Source: Gammaproteobacteria bacterium
GTDB lineage: Bacteria; Pseudomonadota; Gammaproteobacteria; Pseudomonadales; JAUIKI01
Assembly: GCA_030430875.1 (NCBI GenBank)
Contig: JAUIKI010000055.1
Coordinates: 1 to 7,973, forward strand
Direction: 5' to 3'
DNA: 7,973 nucleotides
Position numbers and translations under genes: made by a program. The notes beneath the pieces are model-generated. The model was given only the letters and a program-made list of their open reading frames with translations, was not told where the DNA came from and made no database searches. Numbering within the stretch: position 1 is the stretch's first letter; each line of letters starts with the position of its first letter. This document shows, one piece after another, positions 1 to 6,003 of the stretch.

Positions 1-5
1 CAACA

Positions 6-710
6 TTAGTTTGTCTCTGACTGTTTTTGATAGCTTAATATATGCGTTTGATGATTTAGTCGCTTAGCACGTTCTCCGTATTTGGTTTCTGGGTAACGAA
101 GATGTTCTGGAATGGTGGGTAAGCATTTTAATTGTTCTATCCCATCACAGGTGATTTGAGCATGCTCAGCATAGTGATCATTATCTATTTTAATCACAAG
201 ATATCCGAGTGGTTTCAAAATTGATAGTAGGTTTTCAATGAAGGTTGTCTGAATCAATCGACGTTTATGGTGCCGTTTTTTGTGCCAAGGATCTGGATGA
301 ATAATGTAGATAGCATCAAAGGAGTTAGCAGACATGGTCAGATTCAGAAACTCAGTGACATCTCCATGAAACACGCGAATATTTGAAATTTTTTCTCGAC
401 TAATTTGATTGAATAAACTACCAATGCCCGGTTTGTAAACTTCGATACCAACAAAATCTTGTTCAGGGTGCTGTTTGGCTTGAGTGAATAGTGCATCGCC
501 CATGCCAAAGCCAATTTCCAATATACGTTTACTGTCTCGATGAAATTTATTATCTCGATGAAACAAAGTTTGCCAATCTAATGTGGGGTTATCAGATGGA
601 ATACCAAATTGATCCCAGTATGTTTGATAGGCAGATTCTTGAGATGGTGTGATACGACCTTCTCGGCGAACAAAACTTTTTATCGTACGCAGTGGCCTTG
701 ATTCAGTCAT
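6..710 (-). CDS. trmB: tRNA (guanine-N7-)-methyltransferase TrmB
   Basis: Complete 234-residue protein. It transfers a methyl group from S-adenosylmethionine to N7 of guanine 46 in the variable loop of tRNAs, in the cytoplasm. Seen: the N-terminal RPLRTIKSFVRREGRIT (residues 5-21), the SAM-binding motif ILEIGFGMGD (63-72), an acidic GIEV (88-91), HGD (115-117), the family signature DPWHKKRHHKRR (140-151), and a C-terminal TKYGERAKRLNH (209-220). The length is close to the roughly 239 residues of the E. coli protein. The start at 710 gives the expected N-terminus, although no strong ribosome binding site precedes it. It lies 53 nt downstream of thiG on the same strand, a known gammaproteobacterial arrangement, so it probably shares the thi transcript. 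Oddity: residues 50-61 hold a repeated FHRD(N/S)K just before the SAM motif, which looks like a small tandem duplication. Confidence 0.97.
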   Translation of the reverse strand: MTESRPLRTIKSFVRREGRITPSQESAYQTYWDQFGIPSDNPTLDWQTLFHRDNKFHRDSKRILEIGFGMGDALFTQAKQHPEQDFVGIEVYKPGIGSLFNQISREKISNIRVFHGDVTEFLNLTMSANSFDAIYIIHPDPWHKKRHHKRRLIQTTFIENLLSILKPLGYLVIKIDNDHYAEHAQITCDGIEQLKCLPTIPEHLRYPETKYGERAKRLNHQTHILSYQKQSETN

Positions 711-763
711 GGCTTTATATTAGATTTGCATTATAGAAATAGTTGGAATTAAAAAGCGTTGAG

Positions 764-1549
764 TTAAAAAAACGTACCATCAATTGGAGAAGATGCTTGA
801 GCATATAATTTTCTTGGCATGCGTCCGGCAAGAAATGCTTCGCGTCCTGCAATAATAGCGTGCTTCATTGCAGAGGCCATGAGAATTGGATTTTTTGCAG
901 CAGCAATGGCAGTGTTCATCAATACACCATCACAACCTAGCTCCATGGCAATCGATGCATCAGATGCCGTGCCAACACCAGCATCAACAATAATTGGCAC
1001 ATTTGCATTTTCAAGAATTAATTTGAGATTATACGGATTACGAATCCCAAGTCCTGAGCCGATAGGGGCTGCCAGTGGCATCACAGCAACACAACCAATT
1101 TGCTCGAGTTCTTTGGCAATGATTGGGTCGTCGCTGGTATAGACCATGACATCAAACCCATCGTGTATTAATACTTCGGCAGCTTTGATGGTTTCAACCA
1201 CGTTAGGATAAAGTGTTTTTTCGTCGCCTAGTACTTCTAGTTTTACTAGTTTATGTCCGTCTAATAATTCGCGCGCTAATTGACACGTTCGTATCGCGTC
1301 TTTCGCACTATAGCAGCCGGCTGTGTTGGGTAAAATAGTGAATGTTTCGGGAGAAAGATAATCCAGTAAATTTGCTTCTTGTTTATCTTGACCAATATTG
1401 GTTCGACGAATCGCAACGGTGACAATTTCTGCGCCGCTACTAACAATAGCGTCACGGGTTTGTGAAAAATCTTGGTATTTTCCAGTGCCAACAAATAATC
1501 GAGAGCTAAATTCTTTTCCAGCAATAGTAAGCGTGTCATTTGAATGCAT
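764..1549 (-). CDS. thiG: Thiazole synthase ThiG
   Basis: Complete 261-residue TIM-barrel enzyme. It forms the thiazole phosphate of thiamin from 1-deoxy-D-xylulose 5-phosphate, dehydroglycine and the sulfur of ThiS thiocarboxylate. Seen: FSSRLFVGTGKY (14-25), VTVAIRRTN (43-51), ILPNTAGCY (72-80), LVKLEVLGD (101-109) in which Lys103 sits where the family has its Schiff-base lysine, PIIVDAGVGTASDA (residues about 185-198) for phosphate binding, and a MNTAIA segment. The start is set by an excellent Shine-Dalgarno sequence, GGAGGT (complement of 1555-1560), about 5 nt before the ATG. That site lies inside the last codons of thiS. The thiS stop and the thiG start share one base (TAATG), so the two are surely cotranslated. 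The dehydroglycine-forming enzyme (ThiH or ThiO) and ThiF are not in this window. Confidence 0.98.
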   Translation of the reverse strand: MHSNDTLTIAGKEFSSRLFVGTGKYQDFSQTRDAIVSSGAEIVTVAIRRTNIGQDKQEANLLDYLSPETFTILPNTAGCYSAKDAIRTCQLARELLDGHKLVKLEVLGDEKTLYPNVVETIKAAEVLIHDGFDVMVYTSDDPIIAKELEQIGCVAVMPLAAPIGSGLGIRNPYNLKLILENANVPIIVDAGVGTASDASIAMELGCDGVLMNTAIAAAKNPILMASAMKHAIIAGREAFLAGRMPRKLYAQASSPIDGTFF

Positions 1550-1761
1550 TAACCACCTCCGATGGCGTGAACAATTTCTACAATATCATGTTCATTCAGT
1601 TGAGTTGTTGTGTGTTGGCTGCGTGGCACGATGACTTCATTGAGCTCAATCGCAATCCGCTTGTTGGTTAAATTCAATTGTTGCACAAGCTCAGCCAATG
1701 AGGTTGCTTTTTTTGTTTGATAAGACTCATTGTTGAGTTTGATGGTGATTGTGTTAGTCAT
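1549..1761 (-). CDS. thiS: Sulfur carrier protein ThiS
   Basis: Complete 70-residue ubiquitin-like protein. Its C-terminal Gly-Gly is adenylated by ThiF and converted to a thiocarboxylate, which donates sulfur to ThiG. Seen: the beta-grasp pattern TITIKLNNESYQ (4-15), a helix SLAELVQQLN (21-30), the family segment IAIELNEVIVPRS (36-48), DIVEIVHAIGG (59-69), and a terminal run of three glycines (68-70). The start at 1761 lies inside the end of the upstream DUF423 gene, in an 8-nt overlap ATGACTAA. No independent ribosome binding site is visible, so translation probably depends on coupling. The last three Gly codons also form the ribosome binding site of thiG. Confidence 0.96.
   Translation of the reverse strand: MTNTITIKLNNESYQTKKATSLAELVQQLNLTNKRIAIELNEVIVPRSQHTTTQLNEHDIVEIVHAIGGG
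1555..1560 (-). promoter_or_regulatory. thiG ribosome binding site inside the thiS Gly-Gly tail
   Basis: On the minus strand the thiS 3' end reads GGAGGTGGTTAATG. GGA-GGT-GGT encodes the catalytic C-terminal glycines of ThiS. The same bases give a near-perfect Shine-Dalgarno (GGAGGT) about 5 nt before the thiG ATG, so one sequence serves protein function and translation start at once. Confidence 0.85.
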
Positions 1762-2125
1762 GTTTTTTTGTCATAAAAGCCCAGCACAGTGCCAACCAGC
1801 CTGTGATGAGGCTGAGTCCACCAATAGGGGTGATGAAACCCACTTGTCTGAGTTGGAAAATGGTTAATAAATAAATGCTTCCGGAAAATAATACCACGCC
1901 GAACAACAGAAAGGCACTGGTGAACAGCATTTGTCGTTTGGAGAGAAATTTTGGCGTTAATCCAAGCAAAGCAATGACCAGTAATGCATGAAATAATTGA
2001 TAATAAACAGCGGTTTGATAGGCTTTTGCACTATCTCCCAATTGCAAATAGTGACTGCCTAACGCACCCATAATCACAGCGATTGCGCCAAGTAAGGCGG
2101 CTAGGGTTGAGAAAAAACGCATCAT
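1754..2125 (-). CDS. DUF423 family small membrane protein (YgdD-like)
   Basis: With the start placed at 2125 the protein has 123 residues, the usual DUF423 length. The open frame extends upstream to an ATG at 2242, but the extra 39 residues are rich in His, Lys and Asn and unlike the family, so I prefer the internal MMRFFSTLAALL start. Four membrane segments are visible at about residues 5-24, 40-57, 66-87 and 96-117. Family-type motifs are GALGSHYL (20-27), YYQLFHALL (41-49), GVVLFSGSIYLL (76-87) and ITPIGGLSLITGW (98-110). An inner-membrane location is expected. The molecular function of the family is unknown to me. It is the first gene of the run leading to thiS and overlaps thiS by 8 nt, so it is probably cotranscribed. 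A role linked to thiamin is not implied by this alone. Confidence 0.9.
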   Translation of the reverse strand: MMRFFSTLAALLGAIAVIMGALGSHYLQLGDSAKAYQTAVYYQLFHALLVIALLGLTPKFLSKRQMLFTSAFLLFGVVLFSGSIYLLTIFQLRQVGFITPIGGLSLITGWLALCWAFMTKKHD

Positions 2126-2353
2126 GGTGAATTTGGTTCTATGTGTTAGGTTAAAAATGATATTTTGCCAATGAGTGTGTATGATAACATGGTTAAAATG
2201 AGTTGGTTTCAATAGTTGCTTTTTTACCCGGGCAAGCAGCACATTAATGATGCCAAACCCAATTGATCGTAAGAACTCTGGTTATTTCGCAGGAATGGAT
2301 AATCAATTTACGCAAGGAAGGAGTGAGAAAAGACGCAAGCTGCATGCCAATGG
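2126..2353. other. Divergent intergenic region between DUF423/thi and the Rhs gene
   Basis: These 228 nt separate two divergently read units and should hold a promoter for each. I see no convincing consensus pair on either strand. On the minus strand TATCAT (complement of 2181-2186) and TTGAAA (complement of 2207-2212) are 20 nt apart, which is too far to trust. A purine-rich AAGGAAGGAG at 2314-2323 looks like a ribosome binding site, but it lies about 30 nt before the Rhs ATG and serves no clear start. Confidence 0.35.
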
Positions 2354-4207
2354 ATGATTCGTTTTATTTTCATAACACTTTTTATCATCAATCCAGCTTT
2401 TGCCCTGGTTGGTGATGTGCAAGTTGCACCCGATCGTTCATGGTCAAACCTTGGTAATGTTCCAGGTAATTATGGGTCAGGTCAGGCGGTGTGTGATGCA
2501 CGAGCTGAGTTAATTAATTATGATGCATTAATTTATGTCGATTTGAATGTGGGTGATGAGATACCTTATGATGGAAAATGCCAAATTCCAGAGACAGATC
2601 CACCTAAATATATGGCCAGTCCAGGCAACTTTTATTATTGTCCAACTGATTTTGATACAGCAGATGAAACTGTTTATATTTGGTTTTCAACTTATTCAGG
2701 TCGCTTTAAAGGACACAATGCATACTATTATTATCGCTATAAAGATAAAATTGATCATAAAAAGAATCTTGGCATAGGCCAAAGCCAGACTTGCTCGTTT
2801 TTTGGTAACCCTATCAATTTTTTGACAGGCAATAAGGTTCAAGTTGAAACAGACTATCAAAGCGCTCATGCGATGCCATTGGAATTCACTCGGTATTACA
2901 ACAGCATGGGATATCAAGAGGAATTTAAATCGGCACATACTTTTTGGCCGTATCCTGTTGGTGTTTTTTGGCGGCATACATTTATGCGTCACATTACACT
3001 GGCCAGCAATAATATTCTGAGCACAGCACATGTCTATCGACCTGATGGGAAAGTCTTATATTTTTCATTGAAAGATAATGATTGGGTAGGAGAGTCTGAT
3101 ATTGATGATCGCCTGACATCAATGGCCGATGACAATGATAATATGATTGGCTGGCAATATATCACTGCAGATGACGCCGTTGAAACATATGATGCAAATG
3201 GACGCCTAACTTCAATTGCTCATCGATCAGGTGTCAAACAACAATTGTCGTATAACAATAATGATCAACTTCAATTGGTGACAGACAGTTACGGTCATAG
3301 CTTGCAGCTAAGTTATGATGATCAAAATCGCCTGGCTCAGTTAATTAATCCAATCAATGGAATTACAACGTATGGTTATGACGAAGATAGTAATTTAGCC
3401 AGTGTGACCTATCCTGATGGCTCTACAAAAACGTATCAATATACCCATGAAAAATATGACCATGCAATGACTGGCTTAATTGATGAAAATAATAACCTCT
3501 ATGCAACCTAGGATTATGACAATGAAGGCCGTGCTATTTTGAGTGAGCATGCGCAAGGCGCAGAAAAGATCACTTTGTTGTATAACAATGCGAGTAAAGC
3601 GAAAGTAACTAATGCCAAAGGCAAGCTCACGCACTATCATTTTGATAGCATTAATAGTGTGCCAAGAGTTACCGAAGTTGAAGGGTTTCCATCGGACAAT
3701 TGCGTTGGTGCCAATGCGTTTTATAGCTATGATGCAGATGGTCGACGCGAGAGCAAAACGGATTGGAATGGTGTACAGACTACGTATGCTTATAATGATC
3801 GAGGGTTAGAAATCAGCCGCACTGGGGCAGTCAACACAGCGGATGAACGTACTATTGAGACACAGTGGTATGAAGATTTTCGCTTAGCCACCAAAATTAT
3901 TCAACCTGGATTAACCACTGAGTATCTTTATGATGCTGATGGTCGAATAAAACAACAAAAGGAGACTGATACAACCAATATAATAGATCCTTATCCCACG
4001 TTTGGTCGAACAAGAATCACGAATTATACCTACACTGAATTTCCCAACGGCGTGTTAAAAACAATGATGGTTGACGGTCCGCGAACCAATGTCATTGATG
4101 TGACTGTTTTTGACTATATGCACTTAACAAATTTGGTAGCAAAGCTGATGATTGGATTAGTAAAAATTGTAAAGGTAGTATCAATAGGGAGTTTCCTAAA
4201 AATTTAA
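2354..4207 (+). pseudogene. Secreted Rhs/YD-repeat protein, interrupted by an amber codon
   Basis: The first 385 codons end at a TAG (3509-3511). The same frame then stays open without another stop to 4205-4207. Rhs proteins are large YD-repeat shells that enclose and deliver a C-terminal toxin. Seen in order: a signal peptide (residues 1-17, likely cut after AFA), a Cys/Tyr-rich region (about 47-148), the hallmark GNPINFLTGNKVQVETDY (151-168) of the DUF6531-type segment before Rhs repeats, then YD-type repeats such as TYDANGRLTSI (278-288). After the stop come ILSEHAQG, YSYDADGRRES and YLYDADGRIKQQ. NLYAT-stop-DYDNEGR lies where family members usually have an aromatic residue, so a TGG or TAT codon probably mutated. 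The usual end of the Rhs core (a DPxGL-like motif) is missing. From about 4114 the frame reads into unrelated sequence. Even if the stop were read through, about 617 residues is far below a full Rhs protein. The start is the first in-frame ATG after a stop; no good ribosome binding site is seen. Confidence 0.88.
3509..3511 (+). other. In-frame amber stop splitting the Rhs frame
   Basis: The TAG is followed by G. Both flanking halves are in the same frame and read as one continuous Rhs protein, so this is a single-base nonsense change rather than a gene boundary. A recoding event cannot be excluded from sequence alone, but the second lesion near 4113 argues for decay. Confidence 0.85.
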
Positions 4208-4299
4208 GAAGTAAAACACTCGAAGAAATCAGAAAAGGTAGCAGTGCTGAATATAAAAAAGCATGGAAGCTATTGAATAATAAACGATTCCAAAAATAG
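4114..4299 (+). pseudogene. Out-of-frame C-terminal toxin remnant of the Rhs protein
   Basis: In the frame shifted by -1 relative to the Rhs repeats, about 60 codons are open after a stop at 4111-4113 and end at TAG 4297-4299. The product would start near ALNKFGSKADDWISKN and continue with a basic, Trp-containing helical segment. It ends in KKAWKLLNNKRFQK. It has no in-frame ATG, GTG or TTG near its beginning, so it cannot easily be expressed alone. Its charge, its position at the end of the Rhs gene, and the tight junction to a small downstream gene fit a polymorphic-toxin tip. I cannot name the toxin family or its activity. The lack of any Rhs core end between the repeats and this piece points to a deletion that joined the two out of frame at about 4110-4120. 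Confidence 0.6.
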
Positions 4300-4306
4300 G
4301 TGTATT

Positions 4307-4612
4307 ATGTATTACTCAGTTAGCATTATGTATAAGAGTAAAAGAAATGATACTGAAACTCCACTATGGGAAGAACAGATTATTTTAGTTTCTGCCCTAG
4401 ATGAAACTGAAGCTGAAGAAAAAGCCATAAAATTTGCAAGAAAATACGAAACTGAATTCGATGCTGCAAATTCAGGGAAGGTGACATGGAAGTTTTATCA
4501 AGTTGAAAGTGTATTCATTATCAATGATAAGCTCGAAGATGGAGTAGAATTATTTTCACGTTTTCTAAGGAATAGTGAGGCTGAAAGTATTCTCACTCCA
4601 TTCAGTGATTAA
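4307..4612 (+). CDS. DUF4288-like small protein, candidate Rhs immunity protein
   Basis: Complete 101-residue acidic protein with no signal peptide or membrane segment, so it is expected in the cytoplasm. Three stretches match my memory of the DUF4288 pattern: LWEEQIILVSA (20-30) followed by a helix rich in Glu and Ala (32-46), VTWKFYQVESVF (59-70), and LEDGVELFSRFL (76-87). A ribosome binding site AGGTG (4298-4302) overlaps the stop codon of the toxin remnant and precedes the ATG by 4 nt, so the gene was probably coupled to the toxin frame. Its position directly after an Rhs C-terminus is the classic place for an immunity gene. That role is inferred from context only, because no function is established for the family as far as I know. 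The frame is intact although the toxin gene is broken. Confidence 0.8.
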   Translation: MYYSVSIMYKSKRNDTETPLWEEQIILVSALDETEAEEKAIKFARKYETEFDAANSGKVTWKFYQVESVFIINDKLEDGVELFSRFLRNSEAESILTPFSD

Positions 4613-4767
4613 AGTTATACAAATGTTGGTTTTGAAGCTATGATTTTAAGATATCGGAATACTAGGGTGCTTTAGCACTAACTCTGTTTTGCAAGTGTAA
4701 CTTCAAGCCACCAGCTTCAGCTGATGGTGATTGATAAAACTCTGCCACAACTCCATTAATAGAATTG

Positions 4768-4806
4768 GTGAGTCTGCATTTTTCGCCTCAGTCTCACTCT
4801 TTTTTC
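4768..4806 (+). terminator. Intrinsic terminator after the Rhs/DUF4288 unit
   Basis: GTGAG-T-CTG (4768-4776) pairs with CAG-T-CTCAC (4789-4797), giving eight base pairs with one T-T mismatch around a 12-nt loop. It is followed by TCTTTTTTC (4798-4806). The T-run on the plus-strand side only makes it directional. It separates the Rhs region from the hemB promoter that starts 6 nt later. Confidence 0.7.
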
Positions 4807-4811
4807 TTCCA

Positions 4812-4839
4812 TTGACTTTTATCACAATGGCCTCATAAT
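4812..4839 (+). promoter_or_regulatory. Sigma70-type promoter of hemB
   Basis: TTGACT (4812-4817, five of six consensus bases) and CATAAT (4834-4839, five of six) are 16 nt apart. The expected transcription start near 4846 would leave a leader of only about 20 nt before the hemB ATG at 4868. No strong Shine-Dalgarno is seen in that short leader. Confidence 0.7.
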
Positions 4840-4867
4840 TTTATTTTAAACACTGATCTCAAAATTT

Positions 4868-5887
4868 ATGGCTATCCCAATGAATTCATCATCTCGACAT
4901 TTCCCACAAACGCGATTACGTCGCTTGAGAACTTCTGAGTTGATGCGTCGTTTGGTGCGCGAAAATCAGCTGACGGTCGATGATTTAATTTACCCGATGT
5001 TTGTCAAAGCAGGAAAGGGTGGAGTTGAGACAATTCCATCGATGCCTGGGATTCATCGATTCAGTATCGACGAGCTGTGTAAAGAATGTGAAATCATAGC
5101 CAAGTTAGGAATTCTAGCGATTGCATTATTTCCAGTGATTGATGAGCCATTAAAATCTTCTGATGGCCAAGAGGCATTGAATCCTGATGGTTTAGTGCAA
5201 AAAGCGATTCAAGCAATTAAACAGACAGTGCCTAATTTATTAGTAATTGCCGATGTGGCATTAGATCCATACACCTCTCACGGTCAAGATGGTGTGATCA
5301 ATGATCAAGGATATGTATTAAACGATGAAACCGTTGATATTTTAACAAAACAAGCCTTGAGTTTAGCGCAAGCAGGGGCGGATATTCTCGCGCCATCGGA
5401 TATGATGGATGGTCGAATTGGTGCAATTCGTGATGTGTTGGAATTGAATAATTTTTCTGATGCAAAAATTCTAGCCTATTCAGCAAAATTTGCATCGAAT
5501 TATTATGGTCCATTTCGAGATGCTGTGGGTTCCGCTAAAAACTTAGGTAAGGCCGACAAATTTAGCTATCAACTGGATTATGCAAATCGCAATCAAGCAC
5601 TGCATGAGGTCGCTTTGGATATTCAAGAAGGGGCTGATATGGTGATGGTCAAACCTGGCATGCCCTATTTGGATATCATCACTCAGGTGAAACAACAATT
5701 TGCAGTGCCAACGTTTGCTTATCAGGTCAGTGGCGAGTATGCCATGCATATGGCTGCGTTTGAGAAAGGCTGGCTTTCATCTAAAGAAGTAATTATAGAA
5801 TCGTTGCTTTGCTTTAAGCGTGCTGGTGCTGATGCTGTTTTGACTTACTTTGCCAAGCAAGCCGCTCAAATCTTGCTTGAAAAATAA
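4868..5887 (+). CDS. hemB: Delta-aminolevulinic acid dehydratase (porphobilinogen synthase)
   Basis: Complete 339-residue TIM-barrel enzyme. It joins two 5-aminolevulinate molecules into porphobilinogen, the first pyrrole of heme synthesis, in the cytoplasm. Seen: RLRRLRTSELMRRLVREN (residues 16-33), LIYPMFVK (40-47), Schiff-base lysines Lys207 in AYSAKF and Lys262 in MVKPGMPYLD, and the C-terminal SGEYAMHMAA. The metal loop reads DVALDPYTSHGQDG (129-142), with Asp133 and Asp141 where zinc enzymes carry cysteines. This is the Pseudomonas-type, magnesium-responsive, zinc-independent form. The ATG at 4868 is preferred because it follows the promoter by a short leader; an ATG at 4880 is possible. 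It has its own promoter and a terminator upstream, and a weak hairpin follows it, so it may be transcribed apart from glyA. Confidence 0.98.
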   Translation: MAIPMNSSSRHFPQTRLRRLRTSELMRRLVRENQLTVDDLIYPMFVKAGKGGVETIPSMPGIHRFSIDELCKECEIIAKLGILAIALFPVIDEPLKSSDGQEALNPDGLVQKAIQAIKQTVPNLLVIADVALDPYTSHGQDGVINDQGYVLNDETVDILTKQALSLAQAGADILAPSDMMDGRIGAIRDVLELNNFSDAKILAYSAKFASNYYGPFRDAVGSAKNLGKADKFSYQLDYANRNQALHEVALDIQEGADMVMVKPGMPYLDIITQVKQQFAVPTFAYQVSGEYAMHMAAFEKGWLSSKEVIIESLLCFKRAGADAVLTYFAKQAAQILLEK

Positions 5888-5920
5888 GGCTTGATGGTTG
5901 ATCATAAGGCCTTCAATTTT
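5886..5920 (+). terminator. Weak candidate terminator after hemB
   Basis: AAGGC (5886-5890) can pair with GCCTT (5909-5913), with an inner TGAT/ATCA pairing (5892-5895 with 5901-5904). CAATTTT follows. The stem is short and broken, so this is only a possible partial terminator. The remaining gap to glyA (to 6003) shows no clear promoter. Confidence 0.25.
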
Positions 5921-6003
5921 TACTTCTATAAACACCCAGACCGTTGCAATAAACCACAACGATAAAAATGGTTAAAAATCTTCCTATCGAGGCTATTTAG
6001 ACT

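Noticed and set aside
819..1142. 107-codon open frame on the plus strand
   Set aside because: It lies entirely opposite thiG, a clear gene, and its product is low-complexity Ala/Ile/Ser with no family pattern.
2126..2242. Longer DUF423 start at 2242 (39 extra residues)
   Set aside because: The extension is unlike the family and would precede the first membrane segment. The ATGATG at 2120-2125 gives the normal length.
2344..2415. Short frame of 23 codons starting just before the Rhs start
   Set aside because: It overlaps the Rhs signal-peptide codons in another frame, is poorly spaced from the AAGGAAGGAG, and looks like chance.
4100..4125. Programmed -1 frameshift to reach the toxin tail
   Set aside because: No proper slippery heptamer is present. 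Slipping at the T-run near 4107-4111 would hit the TGA at 4111-4113, so a deletion scar is the better reading.
4117..4299. Independent toxin-tip gene with its own start
   Set aside because: There is no ATG, GTG or TTG in this frame near its beginning and no ribosome binding site.
4666..4679. Small palindrome GTGC-TTTA-GCAC after the DUF4288 gene
   Set aside because: The stem is only four to five pairs and no T-run follows directly. The hairpin at 4768-4797 is a far better terminator.
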